Source: an uncultured Clostridia bacterium (GTDB lineage Bacteria > Bacillota > Clostridia > Christensenellales > Borkfalkiaceae). Taken from it: a stretch of 8,638 bases of DNA. The stretch is taken from positions 1 through 8,638 of the forward strand of contig CAKQWM010000020.1 of NCBI GenBank assembly GCA_934278995.1, written 5' to 3'. Numbering within the stretch: the stretch's first letter is position 1; every line of letters begins with the position of its first letter. The translations under genes were made by a program, and so were the position numbers. The notes under the pieces are model-generated. The model did not search any database. It saw nothing but the letters and a program-made list of their open reading frames with translations, and had not been told where the DNA came from. Below are positions 1 to 5,458 of the stretch, in pieces.

Positions 1-1
1 T

Positions 2-483
2 CGATGTTATCTTCCTGTCGTTCGTTCAAATCGCGTGCGTCTTCATGTGGCTAAAATAGTGTCAACAGGCTCTAATTTATGGTTTTCAATAAGTTATAAT
101 CAGTTGGATCAAATGCAAACATCGAACGAATTTCTTGAAATAGTTCAACCACAATTTGAAAACTGGTTAGATGATAATATTGGTTCAGGTAAATGGGAGA
201 ATGTAACAAATGCGGTGGAATTAATGCAACATTGGAGAATAATCAGTGGTTAGTTGTAATGAGAGTGGGATTTCATCCTGAATTTTCTGGAACCAGTTAT
301 TGGTATGATTACCATTTTTGGTACCGTACAGATAGTGGTGAATGGGTGAATAAACATGGATATAATTCATACAGCCAACGATTAGGAACAGATTTACCGA
401 CAAATGATAATTCAAAAGGTTGGGATTGTAATGTTGCTCAATATTACAACAGCAATCTTGTGTATTACCGAATTACTGAGTAA
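2..483 (+). pseudogene. 5'-partial, frameshifted extracytoplasmic protein gene (DYHFWYR motif)
   Basis: The reading frame is open from the window edge, so the true start is outside. It runs in one frame (codons from base 2) to a TAG at 251-253. The rest continues in another frame, read from about 230 to the TAA at 481-483. Joining the two near 225-245 gives a continuous, compositionally uniform protein, so I read this as a single one-base deletion or a sequencing error. The C-terminal part is rich in Tyr, Trp and Asn and holds YDYHFWYRTDSGEW followed by NKHG. This resembles, from memory, a repeated theme in small secreted Firmicute proteins (DYHWYRQ...G.W.HKPG); no catalytic motif is recognised. 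A lipoprotein gene follows 14 bases later, and the two may form an operon. Family assignment is weak; the frame break is clear. Confidence 0.6.
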
Positions 484-497
484 GAGGAGTATGAAAC

Positions 498-1262
498 ATG
501 AAAAAAATATTTTTTACAGCACTATGTTTATTTGTTGTATTATGTATCGGTGGATGTGCAAATACATTGCCGACATCTGAAAATGAATCAACAACAAATG
601 TTAACGAGGTAGCTTCAATGGAAAATGATTTTTTTGATTCAAATATGCTTCATAAGCCAACCAAAAGTGATATCTTAACAGTTCATAAGGGTATGCCATA
701 TTATTCAATCGTTGATATAATCGGAAAACCTCACGGATACGCAGATGGTATCAGTCATGGAATGGCTTATAAATGGATAACCGTGGAGGGCGACACATAC
801 ACCATCATGTTTTTGCCAAATGACCCGGTTCCGAATGCAGCAACGATGAGTTTGAGCGAATATCATCAATATACAGTAGCGGTGAGTGATCCTACAATCT
901 CGATTGAAAATCAAGCTATGAAATATCAAGAATATTTCGATAATACGAAAGATCACCATCCAACGGAGGCGCAGATCATGAGCGTTCGTTCTGGTATGAC
1001 TTTATCCGAAGCGATAGATATCATAGGTAAACCACACGGATTTGGACCTACATCAGGCATTATGACGTTGGAATGGGAGGCTGATACCGGTAAAGTATAT
1101 GTTGCAATGGTGGCATTGCCCGATGAAAAGATCGACATCGGAATACCGTCTACTGTTGAGAACATATTATCTATGGAGTTATCCTTGCAACCCCAAGCAT
1201 TATGCGAGATAATATTCATAACAAATAAATGTGCAAAAGCCTACGTATACAACAATGTGTAA
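498..1262 (+). CDS. Lipoprotein with two BamE/BLIP-like repeats
   Basis: This is a 254-residue predicted lipoprotein of the outer face of the membrane. The ATG has a GAGGAG ribosome site eight bases upstream (484-489). Residues 1-19 form a Lys-Lys start and hydrophobic core, ending in a lipobox IGGC with Cys20 as the lipidated residue. Two repeats follow a Ser/Thr/Asn-rich linker, at about residues 53-107 and 154-208. Each has the order PT..-I-.V..GM.-.(A/I)IDIIGKPHG-.(M)..-W....G..Y..M.LP. The pattern of a short helix, a Gly-Met turn, (V/I)xxIIGKP, then beta strands is typical of the SmpA/OmlA (BamE)/BLIP-like fold, which often acts in protein binding or inhibition. The last about 25 residues look unlike the repeats and may have been altered. 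The role is unknown; pairing with the upstream secreted protein suggests a partner or inhibitor function, which is inference. Confidence 0.85.
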   Translation: MKKIFFTALCLFVVLCIGGCANTLPTSENESTTNVNEVASMENDFFDSNMLHKPTKSDILTVHKGMPYYSIVDIIGKPHGYADGISHGMAYKWITVEGDTYTIMFLPNDPVPNAATMSLSEYHQYTVAVSDPTISIENQAMKYQEYFDNTKDHHPTEAQIMSVRSGMTLSEAIDIIGKPHGFGPTSGIMTLEWEADTGKVYVAMVALPDEKIDIGIPSTVENILSMELSLQPQALCEIIFITNKCAKAYVYNNV

Positions 1263-1350
1263 TTGCAATGGGTTACAGATGCCCAAAAGTAATTTCCGTA
1301 AGCTTATATTCCTTTCTGCCTACCTAAGGAAACACTGATTAATGTAAGCC

Positions 1351-1379
1351 TTGCAAAAATATTCGAAAAGTAGTATAAT
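1351..1379 (+). promoter_or_regulatory. Sigma-A-type promoter of the IS5 transposase
   Basis: TTGCAA (1351-1356) and a perfect TATAAT (1374-1379) are separated by 17 bases, just inside the left end of the element and 31 bases before the transposase ATG at 1411. The -35 matches four of six consensus bases. Placement and spacing fit the native transposase promoter. Confidence 0.65.
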
Positions 1380-1410
1380 AGAGGAAAGCAACGCAAGGCA
1401 GGTGTGCGGT

Positions 1411-2188
1411 ATGAAAGATCAGATAACACTCACGGATGTTGAATACGGAAACCGGAAAAAGGCGACGAAGCGGGAGGAATTTCTCAACAAGATGGAAGAG
1501 ATCATCCCGTGGAAAGCATGGGTAGAAATGATCAGACCGTACTATCCGAAGGGAGAGCATGGGCGACCTGTTCGGGGTATCGAGACGATGCTACGGATGT
1601 ATCTGATGCAGACATGGTTCAACCTGTCCGACGAAGGGACAGAGGACGCCATATACGACAGCTACGCCATGCGTAGTTTTCTTGGCATAAATTTTATGAC
1701 GGAACAGGTTCCGGATGCGACAACCTTGCTGAAGTTCCGCCATCTGCTTGAGAAACACAACATCGGAGAGAAGATTTTTACTGACATCAGGGATCGCCTT
1801 GAGGAATCCGGCTTGCTGATGCATGGCGGTACGATTGTGGATGCTACCATCATTTCTGCTCCCAGTTCCACGAAAAACCGTACAGGAACCCGAGATCCGG
1901 AGATGCATCAGACGAAGAAGGGGAATCAGTGGTATCATGGGATGAAGGTTCACGCTGGAGTGGATGCAGGAACGGGGTATATACACACAATCGAAGGCAC
2001 GGCTGCCAATGTCCATGACTCTACAGAAGCCACTAAACTGATCCGGGAGGATGACCATGTCCATGCACGGTTTGACGGTGCGTTCCATCGGGATCAAGCG
2101 CGCTGCATTCAACATTGGGCTGACAAACTTGGTTTATAACCTTTGTCGCTACTCCTTTTTAAGCCGAAAGGAGGCTGTCACAGGATAA
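1411..2188 (+). pseudogene. IS5-family transposase, internally deleted and frameshifted
   Basis: The ATG at 1411 starts an IS5-group DDE transposase: PWKAWVEMIRPYYPK, the LRMYLMQTWFNLSDEG helix region, and VDATIISAPSSTKN with the first catalytic Asp, then RDPEMHQTKKGNQWYHGMK. Similarity breaks off after about residue 216 (LIREDDHV), where the second catalytic Asp (normally in a DAGY-like motif) should soon follow. The original frame then runs through meaningless sequence to TAA at 2137-2139. In the +1 frame, from about 2063 to the TAA at 2186-2188, there is a convincing IS5-family C-terminus (SMHGLTVRSIGIKRAAFN, IGLTNLVYNLCRYSFL). That tail belongs, from memory, to the CEHVFGF-type subgroup rather than to the subgroup of the N-terminal half. 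The middle of the protein, with the second Asp and the Glu, is absent, so the enzyme must be inactive. Confidence 0.88.
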
Positions 2189-2197
2189 CTGTACCCT

Positions 2198-2308
2198 TTT
2201 GCGGGAAACGCCCGCAAATGTGGGGCTTCCAACCCCGACAAATACATGAAATATGTGTCCGGAATGCGATTCGCCGCTCATGTTTCAGTTTTTTGATGTT
2301 GAATCGCA
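2198..2308 (+). other. Inverted repeats in the 3' tail of the IS5 element
   Basis: Three inverted repeats lie in the non-coding tail. TTTGCGGG (2198-2205) pairs with CCCGCAAA (2211-2218) over a five-base loop. GGGG (2222-2225) pairs with CCCC (2233-2236). TGCGATTC (2265-2272) pairs with GAATCGCA (2301-2308) across 28 bases. No T-run follows any of them, so a simple intrinsic terminator is not supported. They may be structures that limit read-through into or out of the element. Confidence 0.4.
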
Positions 2309-2329
2309 AAATTGAATGCTGGGAACTGA

Positions 2330-2737
2330 TTTTTAGAGGTTCCCTTTACAACAAAAGACGGTACAGATTACGTTATTTGGATGTGGAAGGGAGATTATAT
2401 AAACCTCGGCTCGAGTGCTGAAGTGGGAATATATAAAGAAAGTGCAATTCCAGGTCACTGGTTAACCAGTACGGAAAATGCTATGCCAATGTCCTTAAAA
2501 CTTCAAGAGATAGATAGCGGAAAGGTTTTGTTTGATTATCATCCATCAGAGAATCAGTGGTGGATTAACGGATTTGACCCTTCTAACCCAAATGCATATG
2601 CTGAAAACTTACAACTCACTGTAACAATTGATTTTTCAAACAACCCTGATATTTATGCCGCTTTCAAAGAAACATGGGACGGAAGTGCTTGGAAGTTTAA
2701 CGATATGCAAGCAACATATACTTGGAGAAATAAATAA
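2330..2737 (+). pseudogene. 3' fragment of a DUF4474-like gene cut by the IS5 element
   Basis: The frame is open from just after a TGA at 2327-2329, inside the IS5 right end, to the TAA at 2735-2737. There is no credible start with a ribosome site: the first ATG (2381) lies in the middle of a conserved stretch. The protein reads VPFTTKDGTDYVIWMWKGDY, then AEVGIYK, MPMSLKLQ, ENQWWINGFDP and IDFSNNP.IYAAFKETW. The order DG.D..I.-WKG-(A/G)E(V/I)G.Y-...-M.-WW..GF.P resembles DUF4474, a domain of Firmicute surface-associated proteins; I recall this from the motif pattern and could not check it. About 130 residues remain, so the N-terminal half, where a signal sequence would be, is missing. A lipoprotein gene starts 20 bases after the stop, repeating the secreted-protein/lipoprotein layout seen at 2-1262. 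Confidence 0.6.
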
Positions 2738-2757
2738 GTATCTTTAGGAGGAATATC

Positions 2758-3303
2758 GTGAAATCATATTTAAAAAAATTCATTAGCGGAGTAGTAGCAA
2801 TGCTTACATTGTTTAACTTGTTTGGTTGTAGTTTAAATCAAATTGACCAAGAAAAAATAGCTGCTGATATGGAAATAATTCTAACACAGATATTCGATTT
2901 GATAAAGAACGGCGATAAAGAGACATTTAAAACTTATTTTGCCGATGAGGCTTTAAATGTTTCTGATTTTGAAGACGGTTGGAATTTTTTGCTTACTCAG
3001 TATAAGGGAGATTTGTTAAATATAGATTGCAAATTTCCTATGGGCGAAGGTACGCGTATTGTTCCCGGTGAACGCATACAAACTGCGTTTACCACTTTCA
3101 ATATAATCACAAACGAAAACGAGTATGTGGCGTACATAAATTTTTATACCCAGTATTCCTCGAAATATCCAGAAGGCTCGTATAAGATTAGGATATTCAA
3201 GTTGTTAACAAAACACATGTTAGATGATGGAGAGAATTTTCACGATTGCTCTTTAAGATATGGAATTTACTATCCCGGTTGGCCTGTTCCAGAAGTTAAT
3301 TAA
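2758..3303 (+). CDS. DUF5104-like lipoprotein
   Basis: This is a 181-residue predicted lipoprotein. The start is GTG, fixed by AGGAGG at 2746-2751, six bases upstream. Residues 1-23 give a Lys-rich start and hydrophobic core with lipobox LFGC (Cys24). The mature part has IFDLIKNGDKETFKTYFADEA (about 44-64), a GWNFLLTQYKGDL segment and alternating strands including YVAYINFYTQY, ending in a KIRIFKLL strand. An N-terminal helix I..IF..I..GDKE..K..F followed by a half-barrel of strands is the pattern of DUF5104, an NTF2-like lipoprotein family of Clostridia. The function of that family is not established. It follows the truncated DUF4474-like fragment and was probably cotranscribed with it. The TAA stop overlaps the TTAA target of an IS5-end relic, so the last residues could have been altered by insertion. 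Confidence 0.8.
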   Translation: MKSYLKKFISGVVAMLTLFNLFGCSLNQIDQEKIAADMEIILTQIFDLIKNGDKETFKTYFADEALNVSDFEDGWNFLLTQYKGDLLNIDCKFPMGEGTRIVPGERIQTAFTTFNIITNENEYVAYINFYTQYSSKYPEGSYKIRIFKLLTKHMLDDGENFHDCSLRYGIYYPGWPVPEVN

Positions 3304-3317
3304 GGAAACACTGATTA
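3301..3317 (+). repeat. Relic of an IS5 left end
   Basis: These 17 bases (TAAGGAAACACTGATTA) are identical to 1325-1341, the left end of the IS5 element upstream, and sit after TTAA, a fitting YTAR target. Nothing else of an IS5 element follows, because an IS630 derivative begins at the TATA of 3316. It is either the stub of an IS5 element invaded by IS630 and then deleted, or a minimal end left by recombination. A related but diverged end is at 8500. Confidence 0.65.
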
Positions 3318-3344
3318 TAGCAACTTTCAAAATAGCAGTCACCC

Positions 3345-3373
3345 TTGACAATTGCAGCAAAAGGTGGTACAAT
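3345..3373 (+). promoter_or_regulatory. Consensus promoter inside IS630 copy 1
   Basis: A perfect TTGACA (3345-3350) and TACAAT (3368-3373) are spaced by exactly 17 bases. It lies 23 bases before the transposase ATG at 3396 and is repeated in copy 2. Because the element is shortened and no terminator is visible in it, transcription could continue into the gene at 3868. Confidence 0.8.
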
Positions 3374-3395
3374 ATGTCATAGGGAGATGAGAAAA

Positions 3396-3819
3396 ATGGG
3401 TAAAATGCTGCACAATGAAGCCAGAGAGTTGCTGGTTGAGAGCTACGAAAAAACACACAACGCCGAGGAGATCGCAAAAATATTCGGCGTGAACAAATAT
3501 ACTGTCTACCATATGGCGGAACGCAAGCGGAAAACCGGCAGCGTGGCGCTTCGCACGTCGCAGCGGGGCAGAAAGCAGTTGCTGAACGACGAGGACGAAC
3601 AACACATATCACGCCGCAGGCATAGAGCTGCGGTATCTGCCGCCGTACAGCCCCGATATGAATCCGATTGAGATGCTGTGGTCGAAGGTAAAGGCGCTTT
3701 TGCGCAAGTGGAAGTGCCGGACTGCCGAACTCTTGCCTAAAACCGTCTCCTGTGCGCTTTTGTGCGTCAGTCAACGGGATTGCGTCGGCTGGTTTAAGGT
3801 CGATGGATATTGCCTGTAA
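3396..3819 (+). pseudogene. IS630 transposase remnant, copy 1
   Basis: The ATG at 3396 has an AGGGAGATGAG ribosome region and starts MGKMLHNEARELLVESYE. A helix-turn-helix follows (EEIAKIFGVNKYTVYHMAER, about residues 24-43) and then RGRKQLLNDED, the DNA-binding N-terminus of IS630-type transposases. After about residue 71 the frame becomes meaningless and ends at TGA 3669-3671. The C-terminus appears in another frame from about 3617 to TAA at 3817-3819: IELRYLPPYSPDMNPIEMLW, the hallmark IS630 motif whose Glu is the last DDE residue, then KVKALLRKWK and GWFKVDGYCL. The central catalytic part is absent. Confidence 0.88.
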
Positions 3820-3867
3820 TTTGGGGATTGCTATAGATAGGAGATAATTTGTAGGTTCGGAGGATAT

Positions 3868-4263
3868 ATGCATATGGGCTATTCGTTGACGGATTTAATC
3901 GGAGATGTTGTTCAGATGTCTTATGTAGATTATTCCGACAAAGGATCCGTTCGTAGATACAATAAATTGGCAAGTCGTGCCGCAGAATATTGGTTGGGAA
4001 AAATACCACAATGGTCGGATGCTGAGCTTTTTGATTTTGAAGCTCAGGTCGAAAGCGAAAATCCCTATGTAAGCTCATATATTATTCAGGCCTTGATACT
4101 TGAGAAGGCACTGCCATTAGATAAGGTGGCACAATATGCACAAAAGCTGAAAAACAATATTCTCTTATTGAAAAAATGCGATGCAAAAACAAGTCTTGAA
4201 CTATGGTTTGATATGTGGAAAGACGGTTTGATAAAATCAGCCAATAAATTCCCCGCAGATTAA
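3868..4263 (+). CDS. Small acidic helical protein, function unknown
   Basis: This is a 131-residue cytosolic protein with no signal peptide. CGGAGG at 3858-3863 is four bases from the ATG at 3868 and ten from the ATG at 3874, so the start could be either. The sequence is almost wholly helical. VDYSDKGSVRRYNKLASRAAE (about 20-40) is followed by a Trp-rich middle (YWLGKIPQWSDAELFDFE), YVSSYIIQALILEKALP, and the end TSLELWFDMWKDGLIKSAN. The opening (Y.DYSDK.SV.R.NK...) reminds me of small HEAT-like proteins found as stray immunity genes near Firmicute toxin loci, but I cannot name a family. It sits between two IS630 derivatives and is likely read from the promoter in the upstream one. It looks intact. 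Confidence 0.75.
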   Translation: MHMGYSLTDLIGDVVQMSYVDYSDKGSVRRYNKLASRAAEYWLGKIPQWSDAELFDFEAQVESENPYVSSYIIQALILEKALPLDKVAQYAQKLKNNILLLKKCDAKTSLELWFDMWKDGLIKSANKFPAD

Positions 4264-4318
4264 GAGCCAAGAATCAACACATGCATTACTATAGCAACTT
4301 CCAAAATAGCAGTCACCC

Positions 4319-4347
4319 TTGACAACTGCAGCAAAAAGTGGTACAAT
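4319..4347 (+). promoter_or_regulatory. Consensus promoter inside IS630 copy 2
   Basis: TTGACA (4319-4324), a 17-base spacer and TACAAT (4342-4347) are kept as in copy 1, despite the decay of the coding part. It points toward the kinase-like gene at 4773 with no obvious terminator between. Confidence 0.75.
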
Positions 4348-4369
4348 ATGTCACAGGGAGATGAGAAAA

Positions 4370-4646
4370 ATGGGCAAAATGCTGCACAATGCGGGGCAGA
4401 AAGCAGCTGCTGAACGGCGAGGACGAACAACACATATCACGCCGCAGGCATAGAGCTGCGGTATCTGCCGCCGTACAGCCCCGATATGAATCCGATTGAG
4501 ATGCTGTGTCGAAGGTAAAGGCGCTTTTGCGCAAATGGAAGTGCCGGACTGCCGAACTCTTGCCTAAAACCGTCTCCTGCGCGCTTTTGTGCGTCAGTCA
4601 ACGGGATTGCGTCGGCTGGTTTAAGGCCGATGGATATTGCCTGTAA
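4370..4646 (+). pseudogene. IS630 transposase remnant, copy 2
   Basis: The ATG at 4370 keeps MGKMLHN and then jumps, out of frame, across the extra 146-base deletion. The resulting 27-residue peptide ends at TAG 4451-4453. The C-terminal ELRYLPPYSPDMNPIEML is still readable in another frame, but a missing G at about 4509 (TGTCG where copy 1 has TGGTCG) shifts that frame to an early stop. The helix-turn-helix is gone, so this copy is more decayed than copy 1. Confidence 0.85.
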
Positions 4647-4662
4647 TTTTGGGAATTGCCAT

Positions 4663-4764
4663 AATACGTGGACATCAAGTTATCCTGCAAGTGGAGATGG
4701 ATCGATGGGCCCTGCTGGCACACCGGGAGGGTTTGCCGGTTGCAAATGCCCTAACTGGAGGTGA
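4663..4764 (+). pseudogene. 3' tail of an unknown gene cut by IS630 copy 2
   Basis: Directly after the IS630 right end a frame is open with no start, encoding NTWTSSYPASGDGSMG, then PAGTPGGFAGCKCPNWR and TGA at 4762-4764. It is rich in Gly, Pro and Ser with a Cys-x-Cys near the end. The stop codon overlaps the ribosome site of the next gene, as expected for the last codons of an operon partner of the kinase-like gene. No family is recognised. At 34 codons the frame could also be chance, though the composition is unlike its other frames. Confidence 0.4.
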
Positions 4765-4772
4765 GAAATACA

Positions 4773-5312
4773 ATGAATCGTACAAATTTTCCTTTGTTTA
4801 TTGTTTCTGGGGCTATGGGGGTTGGAAAATCCACCATTGCCAAGATACTCATGGCACGCAAAAGTGATACGTATATCATACTTAAAGGGGACTTATGTAA
4901 TGTGATGGCCTTCCCGGAAGTGATCTCAGAATGCAGGAAAACATGGGTGGATATATGTTTGGATATTTCAGACCAAACAAGCCGTGCTGTTGTCTTTTAT
5001 GTGGACGCATATCCGGATTGCTTTTGCGGGATTGACGAGGAAATACATAAGCGTATGCATTTTGTTTCCCTTGTGTGTGACGAGGAGGAACTGAAAAGGC
5101 GCATCGAGGGGAAGTATAGAGAAGCGTCCCATCAGAGAATATCCAACATCGACAAAACGTGGTTGGAGCAGTCTCTGATTCGCAATCAAGTGTATTCTGG
5201 GCGCACAAAATATCAGTATCCCGAGATGGAGCGTATAGACACGACGGATTTAAATGCCGAGCAATCTGCGGATCTTTTAGATCAATGGATGACTCGGATA
5301 TTAACAAAATGA
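4773..5312 (+). CDS. P-loop (nucleotide-kinase-like) NTPase
   Basis: This is a 179-residue cytosolic protein. The ATG at 4773 is chosen over the in-frame GTG at 4761 because GGAGGTGAG (4757-4765) is spaced correctly for it. Residues 9-22 are a beta strand and Walker A loop (FIVSGAMGVGKSTI), and ILKGD at 36-40 fits the strand ending in an acidic residue that contacts substrate in AAA_18/AAA_33-type kinases. AVVFYVDAY (72-80) is the third core strand. FVSLVCDEEELKRRIEGKYR (97-116) has the strand, DEEEL helix and Arg-rich lid of small nucleoside or nucleotide kinases. ERIDTTDLNAEQSAD (153-167) is the usual C-terminal strand and helix. It is probably an ATP-dependent phosphotransferase of unknown substrate; a metabolic or resistance kinase cannot be told apart. 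Its TGA overlaps the ATG of a decayed gene (ATGA at 5309-5312). Confidence 0.85.
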   Translation: MNRTNFPLFIVSGAMGVGKSTIAKILMARKSDTYIILKGDLCNVMAFPEVISECRKTWVDICLDISDQTSRAVVFYVDAYPDCFCGIDEEIHKRMHFVSLVCDEEELKRRIEGKYREASHQRISNIDKTWLEQSLIRNQVYSGRTKYQYPEMERIDTTDLNAEQSADLLDQWMTRILTK

Positions 5313-5431
5313 TAGAAACGCATATCATCTACAGCAATCCTGCGTGAAGTGAAATAGAGGACGCCTATGGGGGTAGTATAGTGATGAATAGGAAGCATAT
5401 GTGTTACAATTTGGAAATGGTATTTCAATAA
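5309..5431 (+). pseudogene. Degenerate start of a gene coupled to the kinase (module copy A)
   Basis: The ATG at 5309-5311 overlaps the kinase stop as ATGA, a typical sign of translational coupling. The frame reads MIETHIIYSNPA, an in-frame TGA at 5345-5347, SEIEDAYGGSIVMNRKH and then MCYNLEMVFQ to TAA at 5429-5431. The same peptide elements recur at 6371-6457 (IETDIIYSDYGKEKE, DAYEGGIVMNRKH) with several synonymous differences and no TGA at the matching place. I therefore read this as the decayed beginning of a real gene. The product is unknown. Confidence 0.5.
5311..5400 (+). repeat. Gene-start module, copy A (90 bp)
   Basis: This copy is collinear with 6370-6457 (88 bp). Shared blocks include GATAGAAACG, ATATCATCTA, GCCTATG and GTGATGAATAGGAA. 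Similarity stops after GCATAT, at the same point as in the other copy. Confidence 0.7.
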
Positions 5432-5458
5432 TAATTATTCTTGTAAGGAAAAATAAAG

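Larger units (their letters stand above)
1328..2343 (+). mobile_element. Defective, probably hybrid IS5-family element
   Basis: The left end starts GGAAACACTGATTAA directly after CTAA (1324-1327), matching the YTAR target preference of IS5-family elements. The best right end is at 2343: the reverse complement of 2328-2343 reads GGAACCTCTAAAAATC, an IS5-type terminal repeat but only loosely matching the left end. The bases after it (CTTT) do not repeat CTAA, so no target duplication is visible. The element holds one broken transposase gene and a 3' tail of about 155 bases with several inverted repeats. Mismatched ends, no target duplication and a transposase made of two unlike halves suggest recombination between two IS5 subtypes, or a large internal deletion plus end decay. 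It separates the lipoprotein gene at 498 from a gene that has lost its 5' part. Confidence 0.75.
3316..3835 (+). mobile_element. IS630-family deletion derivative, copy 1 (520 bp)
   Basis: The ends are inverted repeats. The left end reads TATAGCAACTTTCAAAATAG and the right end, reverse complemented, TATAGCAATCCCCAAATTAC. Both are bounded by TA, as expected for IS630/Tc1-type insertion. Inside are a perfect promoter, the N-terminal helix-turn-helix part of the transposase and its C-terminal part, joined by an internal deletion near 3607-3620. At 520 bp it is about half the usual length of the family (about 1.1 kb). The centre with the first two catalytic Asp residues is missing, so it can move only if a complete copy supplies transposase. 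Copy 2 at 4290-4663 shares this deletion junction. Confidence 0.85.
4290..4663 (+). mobile_element. IS630-family deletion derivative, copy 2 (374 bp)
   Basis: The left end TATAGCAACTTCCAAAATAG and the reverse-complemented right end TATGGCAATTCCCAAAATTA form good inverted repeats next to TA. The sequence is collinear and highly similar to copy 1, including its internal deletion junction. It lacks a further 146 bases, equivalent to 3418-3563 of copy 1. The size difference (520 minus 374) is accounted for exactly once two compensating one-base indels are included. Flanks of the two copies are unrelated, which points to separate insertion rather than segmental duplication. It is non-autonomous and MITE-like. 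Confidence 0.85.

Noticed and set aside
1591..2115. 174-codon open frame on the minus strand
   Set aside because: It is antisense to a clearly recognisable IS5 transposase and shows no protein-like pattern.
3600..3671. Programmed frameshift joining the two parts of the IS630 transposase
   Set aside because: The central catalytic part is missing, not merely out of frame, so a frameshift could not restore the enzyme.
3253..3873. 206-codon open frame on the minus strand
   Set aside because: It runs antisense across a lipoprotein end and the IS630 remnant, is rich in Arg, Pro and Cys, and has no ribosome site; it is a shadow.
4637..4867. 76-codon open frame spanning the IS630 end and the kinase start
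   Set aside because: It begins inside the IS end, has no ribosome site and overlaps the P-loop coding sequence in the wrong frame.
4882..5328. 148-codon open frame on the minus strand
   Set aside because: It is antisense to the P-loop protein, which has a Walker A motif and a good ribosome site.
5345..5347. In-frame TGA as a selenocysteine codon
   Set aside because: The other module copy has a Lys-type codon at the matching place, no selenocysteine insertion hairpin is evident after it, and the frame ends soon after; decay is simpler.
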